Below are positions 55,114 to 63,947 of a stretch of 64,000 bases of DNA, in pieces. The notes beneath the pieces were generated by a model that worked only from the letters and a program-made list of their open reading frames with translations, made no database searches and had not been told where the DNA came from. The position numbers and the translations under genes are program-made. Source of the DNA: Cohnella ginsengisoli (lineage in GTDB: Bacteria > Bacillota > Bacilli > Paenibacillales > Paenibacillaceae). Each line of letters begins with the position of its first letter. The stretch's first letter is position 1. The stretch spans positions 471,868 to 535,867 of the forward strand of contig NZ_JAPDHZ010000002.1 of assembly GCF_029525555.1 (NCBI RefSeq), in the 5' to 3' direction.

Positions 55114-56010
55114 GTGGGAAACATTTCGCAGCTGCATACCGAATCCGTCTATTTTCACCATGGCCTGGACTGCCGCAGAACCGATGCTTACGCGCTGCAC
55201 TGCCACCCCTTTTACGAGCTCTTCTACTTCGTCGAAGGCGAAGCGAGCTATCTCGTCGAAGGCGTCGATTACGTACCGCAGCCGCACAGCCTGCTGCTCA
55301 TTTCTCCGAACGTGTTTCACGGCGTGAAGGTCGAGAGCGACCGGCCCTACGAGCGTTTCGCGGTCCACTTCGACCCCGCCATCCTGCCTGCAGAAGAGCG
55401 TGCCCTGCTGTTGTCGCCGTTCCACGACGCCGATGGGCCGGACGACATCTATTTTACCGATGCCGACCGATTTGGCATGCGTGATTATTTCGAGCAGCTC
55501 ATGTCTTGTACGGGGATGAGCGACGACATCCGGGACCTGTCGCTGCGCATCCGGCTCGCCGCGCTGCTGTCTCAGCTTCTCCATATGAGGCGGACGGTCC
55601 ATCGCGCCGAAGGCGAGGAGCGTCCGAGGCAGACCGTCGAGCGGATCATCGGCTACCTGAACGCCCATATCGCCGAGGACGTCTCCCTGGATGAGCTGTC
55701 CGCCCGCTTCTTCGTGAGCAAGCATCATTTGAACAAAATATTCCGCAAGGCGACCGGCACGACCGTCGGCAATTACGTCATTCATAAACGCGTCGCGCTC
55801 GCAAGGCAGCTCATGATGCAGGGCGAGACCGCGAGTGCCGCGTCCCTGAACGCAGGCTTCGGCCACTATTCCTCTTTCTTTCGCGCCTACCGCAATATTT
55901 TCGGGCACGCGCCCACCGAACGCGTTTCGATGCAGATGGGCGGCGACGAGCAAGCCGCTGGTTCTGCCTCGGGCGACTTGGCGGGCGACATGGCGAATAC
56001 GCGTATTTAA
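55114..56010 (+). CDS. AraC-family transcriptional regulator
   Basis: 298 residues. N-terminal cupin with ALHCHPFYELFYFVEGEASYLVEG, C-terminal double HTH from about 205 (HIAEDVSLDELSARFFVSKHHLNKIFRKATG and NAGFGHYSSFFRAYRNIFG). GTG start at 55114 after GACGGGGTG. Divergently placed against the epimerase/dehydrogenase operon, which it probably activates in response to a sugar. Confidence 0.9.
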   Translation: MGNISQLHTESVYFHHGLDCRRTDAYALHCHPFYELFYFVEGEASYLVEGVDYVPQPHSLLLISPNVFHGVKVESDRPYERFAVHFDPAILPAEERALLLSPFHDADGPDDIYFTDADRFGMRDYFEQLMSCTGMSDDIRDLSLRIRLAALLSQLLHMRRTVHRAEGEERPRQTVERIIGYLNAHIAEDVSLDELSARFFVSKHHLNKIFRKATGTTVGNYVIHKRVALARQLMMQGETASAASLNAGFGHYSSFFRAYRNIFGHAPTERVSMQMGGDEQAAGSASGDLAGDMANTRI

Positions 56011-56012
56011 AC

Positions 56013-56159
56013 GGTATCCCTTTCGGTCAGGAACCGGATTCAGCCCGTGCGAATGCGCGTCCCAACGACGTGCATTCTAGGTTAATCGAAGGCGCTCCTG
56101 CGCGAAGGGGATACCATTAAAACGACTGCGGAATGCCCGTTGCCTGTTGGAAGGGGATA
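56013..56159. repeat. Short inverted/direct repeat in the AraC 3' region
   Basis: GGTATCCCTTTC (56013-56024) is matched by the inverted GAAGGGGATACC (56104-56115; 11 of 12), and GAAGGGGATA recurs at 56150-56159, 46 nt later. No ORF. Similar in spirit to the elements at 4937 and 19311 but with a different core. Confidence 0.5.
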
Positions 56160-56229
56160 TCGTTCAAAATGGCGATAATGGCGATGTTCTGCCTGCAACG
56201 CTTGTCGCGGAAGTCGGCTTCGCGCAAGC

Positions 56230-56283
56230 AAAAGCGGACCCGCCACTTCATGCATTTCATGCATCGCATGCGGGTCCGCTTTT
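56230..56283. terminator. Bidirectional terminator after the AraC gene
   Basis: AAAAGCGGACCCGC (56230-56243) and GCGGGTCCGCTTTT (56270-56283) form a perfect 14-bp stem. Confidence 0.85.
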
Positions 56284-56288
56284 ACTTG

Positions 56289-56415
56289 TTAAGCTGCGCT
56301 GCAGGTACGGATCGCTTCGACGAATCTCCGCATGATCTCGTTAAGCCAGGTGATGGCTTCTCCGACGACGGCCGAATTGGCGCCGAGCTCGAGGCAGCTT
56401 TTGATTCGGATAATC
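56289..56415 (-). pseudogene. Remnant of a NanE-type epimerase (C-terminal end only)
   Basis: Minus-strand text of about 40 codons, SCLELGANSAVVGEAITW then LNEIMRRFVEAIR, ends at TAA 56289. It resembles the C-terminus of N-acetylmannosamine-6-phosphate 2-epimerase (xALELGAxAVVVGxAITRPxxITxRFVxAI). Nothing upstream continues the homology and a terminator for the next gene lies at 56442. Likely a decayed fragment left by a deletion. Confidence 0.6.
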
Positions 56416-56441
56416 GAGCCAATGCAACGCGATGGAATGAT

Positions 56442-56475
56442 AAAAAAAGCCGCCGGGAACGGTGTCCCAAGCGGC
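56442..56475 (-). terminator. Terminator of the FAD oxidoreductase gene
   Basis: Minus-strand stem GCCGC-TTGGGA / TCCC-GGCGGC followed by seven T, 37 nt past the stop codon. Confidence 0.75.
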
Positions 56476-56511
56476 AGTGCAAGCGTTATTCGCACGGCGA
56501 TCTGCCTTTGC

Positions 56512-57939
56512 CTATGCTTCTTCGGATCGGCGCGGCCACTCGCCGACGAACTCTTGAACTTCGTAGTCGTAATAACGACCGAGCGTCTCGTCGCGGTCGT
56601 CAAGGAACAGCTGGTCGGCCAGCGCGGAGACGAGTCTCGGAATGCCGTACTTCATGCCGGACAGCGCCGACGCGGAGATGCCGCAGCTGACCAGAGCGGA
56701 ATAGTTATAGGCAAAAAGCCCGTGCAGCAGCGCCTTGCCCGCTTCGTCGCGGCTTGTGAATGCGAAGCCCGGCGTCAGGTAGGGGTGCGCGTCCAGCAGC
56801 GGGCTCGCAAGCTCGGCAGGCGCGGCGTACCTGTCGCCCCAGCGGGCGATATGCCGCTCGACGCGCGCGAGCTCGGGGCGCAGCGCTGGATCGGTGAGCA
56901 GGCCGGTGCTGACGATGAGGAAGTCGAAGCGATGCTCGCCCTGCGGCGTCGTCACGACCGCGCCGTCCCCTTCGGGCCGCACCGCGAGCCATGGCGCGCC
57001 GAGATGAAGCGCAAAGCCCGGCCAGGCGCTCGCGCGCTCGAACGTGTCGTTGGTCGGCGGCTGGTTAAACTTGAAAAAGTGCGATATGACCGCGTACTTG
57101 TCCGCGTCCGGCAGCGCCGGGAAGCGCTCGATCATGCCCGAGCCCTCCATTTGGCGGATCGGGTTGACGCGCGGCAGCGCCTGGCGCCGCACGAACACAT
57201 GCGCTTCGGCGACGCCCGCGCCTAGCGCGAAGTTGGCGTTGTCGAAGGCGGATGCGCCGCCGCCGAGCACGGCGACCTTTTTGCCGCGCAGCGCCGCGAA
57301 GTCGATCGGCTGGGACGTATGCGCGTAGAGATGCGGCGGCAGGCTGTCCGCGATCATCGGCGGCACATGCCATTCGCCGCCGCCCTGGATGCCCGTGGCA
57401 AGTACGACCTTGCGGGCGAGCACCGCGGGCGAAGGCGCGCCGGCACCCTCGAGATGCAGCCGGTGGAGGCCTTCTCCGGCTGGTTCCACCAGCTTCAGCT
57501 TCGTCTCGTTGACGACGGGCAGGCTAAGCGCTTGGCGATACCAGCGCAGGTAGTTCATCCAATCGCCGCGCGGAATTTTGTCGATCGCCTCCCAGCCCTC
57601 GGGACCGAACTGCGCTTCCCACCAGGAACGAAAAGTGAGCGACGGGATGCCAAGATCGATCGAGGTCAAGTGCTTGGGCGTTCGAAGCGTCGTCATGCGG
57701 GCGTACGTTTCCCATGGGCCTTCCGCGCCTTCGGGATTCTCGTCGACGATCAGAATATTATAGATCCGCTCGCGCATGAGGCCGAAGGCGATCCCCAGTC
57801 CGCTCTGCCCGCCGCCGACGATGACCGCGTCATAGACATGTCCTTCCGGATGGAGAGTCGGGCGAACCCAGGTCGCCCCGCCGAACGCCAGGTAGGCAAG
57901 GTCGGATTTCACGCGCTCGTTCAACGCTTCCAGGCTCAT
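56512..57939 (-). CDS. FAD/NAD(P)-binding oxidoreductase
   Basis: 475 residues. Two Rossmann motifs: YDAVIVGGGQSGLGIAFGL and KKVAVLGGGASAFDNANFAL. WETYARMTTLRTPKHLTSIDLG and IVSTGLLTDPALRPEL are typical of flavin monooxygenase-like proteins. Start ATG 57939 (MSLEALNERVKSD) after AAGGGAAAG; ORF extension to 58002 has no support. Function unknown; single gene. Confidence 0.87.
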   Translation of the reverse strand: MSLEALNERVKSDLAYLAFGGATWVRPTLHPEGHVYDAVIVGGGQSGLGIAFGLMRERIYNILIVDENPEGAEGPWETYARMTTLRTPKHLTSIDLGIPSLTFRSWWEAQFGPEGWEAIDKIPRGDWMNYLRWYRQALSLPVVNETKLKLVEPAGEGLHRLHLEGAGAPSPAVLARKVVLATGIQGGGEWHVPPMIADSLPPHLYAHTSQPIDFAALRGKKVAVLGGGASAFDNANFALGAGVAEAHVFVRRQALPRVNPIRQMEGSGMIERFPALPDADKYAVISHFFKFNQPPTNDTFERASAWPGFALHLGAPWLAVRPEGDGAVVTTPQGEHRFDFLIVSTGLLTDPALRPELARVERHIARWGDRYAAPAELASPLLDAHPYLTPGFAFTSRDEAGKALLHGLFAYNYSALVSCGISASALSGMKYGIPRLVSALADQLFLDDRDETLGRYYDYEVQEFVGEWPRRSEEA

Positions 57940-58163
57940 CGGGATCTTTCCCTTCCGAGGCGAACGAATAGATCCGGATCGCCAATGAATTCCGTATTGC
58001 AAACATCATCTGTTAGCTTATTCCTATCTTATCGCCTGCCGTTTGTTATGGACAGTGCGGCGCATGCAAGATTGTGCGGATCGCTAAATTTCGATCGACG
58101 CCTTGTACGCGATCACGAGCGTTGCGCCGGTCAAGCCGCGAAGCTGACTGCAGGGCTAAAGAA

Positions 58164-58190
58164 GTGGCCTCCGCCCTGTGCGGAGGCCAC
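58164..58190 (-). terminator. Hairpin between the FAD oxidoreductase and esterase genes
   Basis: GTGGCCTCCGC pairs perfectly with GCGGAGGCCAC around CCTGT (11 bp). On the minus strand it is followed by TTCTTT. Probably ends the esterase transcript. Confidence 0.6.
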
Positions 58191-58313
58191 CGAAGATGAT
58201 AGACCATGATTTCTCTAAGCGCTTCTCGCGTTTTCTGCTTCCAAGCTTGGTACTCCCTCCGCTCTAGGTTCGTTTTTGCGGTTCCAGCGACAAGCGAACG
58301 GAACAGCGTCGCG

Positions 58314-59423
58314 TCACTTCAACGCGCCTGCGTCCGCAAAGTCCATGAACCGCTCCCAATCGTATGCCGTCAGGTCGTGGCCGCCGCTGCGCAGATGATA
58401 GCCCATCCGCTCCCCGAACAGCGGCGACTCCGGCGCCGGGAACGGCGCTCCCGCCAATCCCTTGTAGCCGTGCAGCCGGTACACCGGTGCGGCTTCGGCG
58501 AGCGCCGCGAACTCCGAAGCCGGATCCGCCCACTCGTCCTGGACGGCGCTCGCTACGTACACGGATCGAGGGGCCAAGGCCGCGATCAGCATATGCTGGT
58601 CGACGGGAAGCGCCTCTTCCCGGCCGTTGAAGGATTTATAATGGCCGTTGAACCAGTGCGGAAAACGGTCATTGATCGCTTGGATCGTCTCTCCGCGCTT
58701 GCCTCTCGACAACGCGGCTCCCGTGCTGCCGGATTCGTTGCTCACGACCAGCGCGAAGCGCTCGTCCAGGGCTCCGGCCCAGAGCGCGGTTTTGCCGCCC
58801 CGGGAATGTCCGGCGACGGCGATCCGGCCGGCATCCAGGTCCGGGTCCGTCGCCAAATAATCCATCGCGCGGCGCGCCGCCCATGCCCAGGCCGCGATCG
58901 TAGCCCAAGCATCCTTCGGGCGTTCGCCGTCGTATTCGTCGAAGATGCCGTGCACGCCGTTGCGATGGCCTTCGTCGACGTCCGGATCCGCATCCTCGAG
59001 GTCGAGCGCGGCCGCCGCGTATCCCCGGGCGACGATCCGCTCAGCGGGCCAGAACATGGAGATGTCGCGCCGCTCCGGATCCATCTCCGTGACTCCCCGA
59101 TTGTTGAGAAACAAGAAGGCCGGATAAGGCCCTTTTCCCTCGCTCGGGACGAAAAGCAGCAGGCGGACCTTCCCAGTCCCTCCCTGGCCTTCGAAGCGAA
59201 TCTCGACCTGCTTGCGGACTGCGGCGCCGTTCATCGTGCCCGGCGTAATCACCGTCTCAAAAACCTGGGATGCCGGCCGGCCGACCGGCTCTCTGCCGTA
59301 TACGTAAGTGCGGAACAGCTCCAAAATTTCGGGTCGCCTCGAGCCGCGCCACTCCTCGACCGTCTTGATCGCGTTTCCGTTTGCTCCCTTGAGAACATCC
59401 GGCAGCCTTCGCTCATCCGTCAT
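58314..59423 (-). CDS. Alpha/beta hydrolase related to CE15 glucuronoyl esterases
   Basis: 369 residues from ATG 59423 (MTDERRLPDVLKGANGN). The nucleophile elbow GHSRGGKTALWAGALDERF resembles the CE15 motif GCSRxGKGA; NESGSTGAALSRGKRGE and the late RSGGHDLTAYDW carry the likely acid and His. No secretion signal, so it is probably cytosolic and acts on an imported, esterified sugar. Ribosome site GGAGAAGG. Upstream in-frame ATG 59438 is also possible. Neighbours GH42 beta-galactosidase. Confidence 0.82.
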   Translation of the reverse strand: MTDERRLPDVLKGANGNAIKTVEEWRGSRRPEILELFRTYVYGREPVGRPASQVFETVITPGTMNGAAVRKQVEIRFEGQGGTGKVRLLLFVPSEGKGPYPAFLFLNNRGVTEMDPERRDISMFWPAERIVARGYAAAALDLEDADPDVDEGHRNGVHGIFDEYDGERPKDAWATIAAWAWAARRAMDYLATDPDLDAGRIAVAGHSRGGKTALWAGALDERFALVVSNESGSTGAALSRGKRGETIQAINDRFPHWFNGHYKSFNGREEALPVDQHMLIAALAPRSVYVASAVQDEWADPASEFAALAEAAPVYRLHGYKGLAGAPFPAPESPLFGERMGYHLRSGGHDLTAYDWERFMDFADAGALK

Positions 59424-59546
59424 ATCGTCCTTCTCCATCCTCTCCTGAATGTGTAAACCGGTACGAGGAGCCGATAAATGCTTCCGTAATAGAACCAACG
59501 ATCGTCAATTGCCATTATTTATAATAGCGCTTTCTTAAGGTAAATT

Positions 59547-59577
59547 AAAACCGCTTCCCCCACAAAAGGGAAGCGGT
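59547..59577 (-). terminator. Terminator of the beta-galactosidase gene
   Basis: Minus-strand stem ACCGCTTCCC / GGGAAGCGGT followed by TTTTAATTT; 14 nt past the stop. Confidence 0.8.
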
Positions 59578-59590
59578 CTCGACTCGTATT

Positions 59591-61663
59591 TTATTCGGTC
59601 GTCCGGATCAGCACGCGCACGCCGTTCTGCGGCAGGCTCAGCTCGTCGCCAGTCACCGGCTCCCCGGTCTCCGCATCGCGGTAGGCCCGGCCATCCAACT
59701 TGACGCGCCGGCTCTCGCCGCTGTAATTTTCTACGAACACATAGTCCGATTCGCCGTCCGTGCGGACATGCGCCGTCACGCCTCGCGGCAGGTCCGCCTC
59801 GATGGCCCTCGGCAGCGACAGCGTCCCGGCGAGCTTGGCGTACAGCACATCGAGAAGCGCTGCGTCGGCCCTGGTTGCAAGATAATAAGCGCGGCCCTTG
59901 CCAAGCGCGTTCACCGTGAGCGCCGGGCGTCCGGCGTAGAAATCGTCGCGGTACGTCGCCAGCGCCGTCGCGCCCTCCAGATGCACGAGCTCGCACAGCT
60001 CGCGCGACTCGTACGTTTCCGCAAGGCCGAGCGCATTGCCCTCCACCGGCACGAGCGCGTTGCGCTCGTCGTCGTACAGCGCGTCGATCTCCTCCGCCCA
60101 GATGCCGAGCGTTCTGCGGAGCGGCCCCGGAAACCCGCCGAGATGGCACAGGTCATGTTCGTCGACGACGCCGCTCCAATAGGTGGCGACGAGCGTGCCG
60201 CCCGCTTCGACGAAACGCTCCAGGCGCTCGCCGGCGGATGCGCGGCACAGATACATCATCGGGGCTGTGATCAGGTCGTAGCGGGAAAGGTCCCGGTCCT
60301 CCTCGGAGCCGATGATATCCACCTGGATACCGAGCGCCCACAGCGCGCGGTAATGCTCCATCAAGGTGTCTTCGTAATGAACGCCCGCATTGCGCGGCCC
60401 TTGCGAGTCGTTAACCGCCCACCGGTTGTCCCAGTCGGTCAGAAGGGCGGCGCGAGCTTTCACGCCGGTTCCCGCGACGTCCGCGATCCGCTTCAGCGTC
60501 TCGCCTAGCTCCGCCACGTCGGAAAATACGCGCGTATGCTCGTGCCCGGCATGGTCGACGACCGCGCCGTGCAGCTTTTCGCTCGAGCCCCGGCTTTTGC
60601 GCCATTGGAAGTACTGCACGGAATCGGAGCCGTGAGCGACGGCCTGAAGGGAAGCCAGCTTGTGCATGCCGGGCTTCTTCAGCTTGCTGATCGGCTGCCA
60701 GTTGGTCATGCTCGGCGTGCTCTCCATGAGAAGGAAAGGCTTGTCCTTGAGCGAGCGGTACAAATCGTGATTGTACGCGAACCAAGCCGCGACTTCGATA
60801 TCGTCCCGCGCGCCGTGCCACTTCGGGTAAGCGTCCCAGGAAACGACGTCGAGGATGTCGGCGAACTTGCGGTAATCGAGCCCCTCGTAGCCTTCCATCA
60901 GATTGGTCGTAACGGGCAGGTCCGTATTGTACGGACGCACCGCCGCGATCTCGTGGGCACAAAAGTCGACGGTCCGCGCGGTAACGAAGCGCTTCCAGTC
61001 CAGATTTTGACCGTGAACCATATTTTCGCCGCGCGGCGACGGCGACTCGACCTGCGACCAGCTCGTATACGTATGCGCCCAGAAAGTCGTCCACCAGGCG
61101 GCGTTCAGCGCGTCCAGCGTGCCGTATTCGGCCCGCAGCCACTCGCGAAACGCTTCCTGGCAATAATCGCAGTGGCAATCGCCGCCGTACTCGTTGGAGA
61201 TATGCCAGCCGACGACCGCGGGATGCGTGGCGTACCGCTCCGCCAGCTTGCGATTCATGATCGCCGTCTTCTCCCGGTAGACGGGAGAGCTGTAGCAGTG
61301 GTTGTGCCGATGTCCGTGCAGGTTCCGCATGCGCTGGGCGGTGACGCGCAGCACCTCCGGATAGCGCTCCGACATCCAAGCCGGCCGGGCGCCGCTCGGC
61401 GTCGCTAGCCAGGCATAGATGCCGTTGGCCTCGAACCGCTCCAGCACGCGATCCAGCCAGCCGAATTCGAACCGGCCCTCTTCCGGCTCGATCGCCGCCC
61501 AGGCGAAGATGCCGACCGCCATCACATTGCAGCCGGCCAGCTTCATGAGCCGAATGTCCTCCTCAAGCACCTTCGGGTCGTGCTGCCACTGGTCCGGATT
61601 GTAATCCGCGCCATGCATGAACCCTTTGATCTTGCCGCTCACCGGCGCATACCGCTTCGCCAT
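59591..61663 (-). CDS. GH42 beta-galactosidase
   Basis: 690 residues. Acid/base Glu158 in GWHISNEYGG, nucleophile Glu314 in LLMESTPSM, and the zinc Cys set Cys123, 163, 165 and 168 (HNHCYSS, GDCHCDYCQ). TIM barrel about 1-390, then trimerisation and small beta domains. Intracellular (no signal). Hydrolyses terminal beta-galactosides, often galacto-oligosaccharides from plant polysaccharide. Ribosome site AAGGAGAG before ATG 61663. Divergent from an AraC regulator with a shared operator-like repeat. Confidence 0.94.
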   Translation of the reverse strand: MAKRYAPVSGKIKGFMHGADYNPDQWQHDPKVLEEDIRLMKLAGCNVMAVGIFAWAAIEPEEGRFEFGWLDRVLERFEANGIYAWLATPSGARPAWMSERYPEVLRVTAQRMRNLHGHRHNHCYSSPVYREKTAIMNRKLAERYATHPAVVGWHISNEYGGDCHCDYCQEAFREWLRAEYGTLDALNAAWWTTFWAHTYTSWSQVESPSPRGENMVHGQNLDWKRFVTARTVDFCAHEIAAVRPYNTDLPVTTNLMEGYEGLDYRKFADILDVVSWDAYPKWHGARDDIEVAAWFAYNHDLYRSLKDKPFLLMESTPSMTNWQPISKLKKPGMHKLASLQAVAHGSDSVQYFQWRKSRGSSEKLHGAVVDHAGHEHTRVFSDVAELGETLKRIADVAGTGVKARAALLTDWDNRWAVNDSQGPRNAGVHYEDTLMEHYRALWALGIQVDIIGSEEDRDLSRYDLITAPMMYLCRASAGERLERFVEAGGTLVATYWSGVVDEHDLCHLGGFPGPLRRTLGIWAEEIDALYDDERNALVPVEGNALGLAETYESRELCELVHLEGATALATYRDDFYAGRPALTVNALGKGRAYYLATRADAALLDVLYAKLAGTLSLPRAIEADLPRGVTAHVRTDGESDYVFVENYSGESRRVKLDGRAYRDAETGEPVTGDELSLPQNGVRVLIRTTE

Positions 61664-61700
61664 CTCGATTCTCTCCTTCGCGCTTGCGCTTTTCTTTTTA

Positions 61701-61766
61701 TTGCTAACGTTTAAAAACTAAACTATAGTCTGATTGTAGACGCACAAAAGGCATAATCGTTAGCAA
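61701..61766. promoter_or_regulatory. Paired 9-bp inverted sites in the beta-galactosidase/AraC divergent promoter
   Basis: TTGCTAACG (61701-61709) and CGTTAGCAA (61758-61766) are perfectly inverted, with centres 57 nt apart. A partial third copy (CACGTTAAAA) is at 61771-61780. Likely half-sites for the adjacent AraC protein. Confidence 0.55.
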
Positions 61767-61812
61767 AATGCACGTTAAAATAAGCACAAAATGAATATGG
61801 AGGCGAATCAAG

Positions 61813-62652
61813 ATGCAGCTCCCGTTCCGGTTGTCCTCTTCCGTCCAGCTAGAGCGACTCCCGGCAAGCCTGTACTGCGTAGGCGCGCATGCCCAGCATC
61901 CCGTAGCCCGTCCGGCTGGCTTTCCCGTCATGCAGTGCTTTATTGCCTTCGGCGGACGGGGCCGCTTTGAATTTTCCGACGGGAACCGTCTGTCGATCGC
62001 GGCCGGCCAGGCGCTGCTGCTCCCCGCGGACGAAGCGCATCGCTACGAGCCTTTTCCGGGACAGCCGTGGCTCCTCGGGTTCGTCGGTTTCGAGGGGCCT
62101 TGCGCGGCGGACATCGCCGGGGCTTGCGGACTGCCATTGCGAACGGCGATTTCGCTAAAAGAAACGGCGGCGCCGGCGGCAAGCATCCGGGCGCTCTGGC
62201 AGCTCGCGGAGCGCGCCGACCCGGATGCCGCTCGCCTGCTGTCGGCGCGCCTTTACGACCTGCTGCTGCTGCTCGGGTCGCTCGCCGCCGGACCGGCAGC
62301 CCCGGCCGCGCCGCCTCGAGCGCGCCAATCCGACGCCGCGCTCGAACGCGCCGTCCATTATCTGCACGAGCACTTTGCCGAGCCGCTCGTCATGTCCAAC
62401 GTCGCCAGCGCGGTCGGTTATTCGGTCCAGCATTTCCAGCGCCTGTTCCGCGAAGCCTATGGCGAACCGCCGCTTGCTTACCTCCGCCGCATCCGGCTCC
62501 ATCAGGCCGCGGTATGGCTGGAAGAGGATCCGCGCGCCTCGGTATCGGATACGGCAGGAAGGATCGGCATGGACCCGAACTATTTCATCCGTTCGTTCAA
62601 GCAAGTCTACGGCGTTCCGCCCGGCCACTATCGCAAGGTTAAAAGGCCTTAA
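61813..62652 (+). CDS. AraC-family transcriptional regulator (beta-galactosidase locus)
   Basis: 279 residues: cupin-like N-terminus (GRGRFEFSDGNRLSIAAGQALLLPADEAHRY), C-terminal HTH from about 175 (HYLHEHFAEPLVMSNVASAVGYSVQHFQRLFREAYGEPPLAYLRRIRLHQAA in substance). Start ATG after ATGGAGGCG. Its stop overlaps the stop of the convergent alditol oxidase gene (TTAA). Probable activator of the GH42 gene. Confidence 0.9.
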   Translation: MQLPFRLSSSVQLERLPASLYCVGAHAQHPVARPAGFPVMQCFIAFGGRGRFEFSDGNRLSIAAGQALLLPADEAHRYEPFPGQPWLLGFVGFEGPCAADIAGACGLPLRTAISLKETAAPAASIRALWQLAERADPDAARLLSARLYDLLLLLGSLAAGPAAPAAPPRARQSDAALERAVHYLHEHFAEPLVMSNVASAVGYSVQHFQRLFREAYGEPPLAYLRRIRLHQAAVWLEEDPRASVSDTAGRIGMDPNYFIRSFKQVYGVPPGHYRKVKRP

Positions 62653-63947
62653 TCTCGCAGGCCGGACTCGGCGCCTCCCGTCAAATACCGTTCCGTATAA
62701 CCGTTGCGGAATTTGCCGTCCGGATCGAGCCGCGCGACCAGCCGCTCGAAGTCCGGCAGCTTGGCGTAATGCAGGCGCAGCTTGTCCGGCGTCATGGCGA
62801 ACACCTTGGCCCAGTGCGGGCGGGCCCGGTAAGGTTCAAGCGCCTCCTCGATCAACGGAAGCAGACGGTAGACGGCCTCCTGGTCGGGCTTCCATGTAAA
62901 ATGGAACCCAACCGAATCCTGGCGATAGCAGGGACTCATCCACAGTTCGTCAGCGGCGACCGTACGGATCTCGGAGACGTACAGCAGCGGGGCGATCCGC
63001 AGACGCAGCCGTTCGATCGCGCACAGCGCATCGTAAGCCGCGGCGCGCGGGACGAAGTATTCGCTCTGCAGCTCTTCGCCGGCGCTCGGCGTGAAATCCA
63101 TGCGGAAATGGGGCAGCCGCTCGTACCATGGCCCGACGATGCCGAGCTGCTCGCTGCATGGATCAGCCGGCAGTCCCGGCACCGGATGCTTGCGTTCGGT
63201 CGCGCGGACCGCGCCGAAGAACGCCGCCTCCTCCCGGTCATGCCCCCCGTCCGTTTCCGTTCGTTTGATCCACGCCTGATTAAACGAGGCTTCGCGCCAA
63301 TCCGTAAACAAGCTGACGCTGTATCCGGCCGAGAAGATCGCGTCGAGCCGATCCGCTAACGCCGCGAGCGGCAATCCTTCGTAGACCGTCTGGCTCATGC
63401 GGAAAGCCGGTATGACGTCAAGCGTGATCGCGGTCACGATCCCCAGACACCCGAGTCCGACGGCAGCCCCGGCCAGCGTCCCGTCTCCGTCTTCGCGCGA
63501 GATCGCGATTTTCTCCCCGTCCGCCGTCACGATATCCAGCGCGTGCACCGACGTCGCCAGGTTGCCGTTGCGATCGCCGGAGCCGTGCGTCGCGGTCGCG
63601 CAGGCGCCTGCCACCGTAATATGCGGCAGCGAAGCCAAGTTGGGCAGCGCATACCCGCGCTCGTCCAGATAAGCGCACAATTCGCCGTACCGGATGCCGC
63701 CCTCTACCTTCACTCTGCCGTTCGTTCGGTCCAGTTCGACGACGCGGTTCAGCCGCTCCAGCGAGATCATCGTCCCGTCCGTATCGGCGATTCCGTTGAA
63801 CGAATGTCGCGAACCTAGCGCCTTCGCGCGGCGGCTGCGCGCCACCCGCTCCTGAATTTCCTCGACGCTTTGCGGAAAAACGGTCTCAGAAGCGCTGTAT
63901 TCATAATTGCCGGCCCAATTGCGATCGTATGTCGGGTCTTTTACCAT
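62649..63947 (-). CDS. Alditol/gulonolactone oxidase-type FAD-binding protein
   Basis: 432 residues. PCMH FAD-binding domain: His48 in ALGSRHSFNG, equivalent to the covalent-FAD His of alditol oxidase AldO, then SLPHITVAGACATATHGSGDRNGNLATSVHALD in substance. C-terminal ALO domain with HPHWAKVFAMTP-type text (RPHWAKVFAM) and a terminal DPDGKFRNGYTERYL. Oxidises polyols or lactones with O2 giving H2O2. ATG 63947 near the window edge. Confidence 0.92.
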   Translation of the reverse strand: MVKDPTYDRNWAGNYEYSASETVFPQSVEEIQERVARSRRAKALGSRHSFNGIADTDGTMISLERLNRVVELDRTNGRVKVEGGIRYGELCAYLDERGYALPNLASLPHITVAGACATATHGSGDRNGNLATSVHALDIVTADGEKIAISREDGDGTLAGAAVGLGCLGIVTAITLDVIPAFRMSQTVYEGLPLAALADRLDAIFSAGYSVSLFTDWREASFNQAWIKRTETDGGHDREEAAFFGAVRATERKHPVPGLPADPCSEQLGIVGPWYERLPHFRMDFTPSAGEELQSEYFVPRAAAYDALCAIERLRLRIAPLLYVSEIRTVAADELWMSPCYRQDSVGFHFTWKPDQEAVYRLLPLIEEALEPYRARPHWAKVFAMTPDKLRLHYAKLPDFERLVARLDPDGKFRNGYTERYLTGGAESGLRD

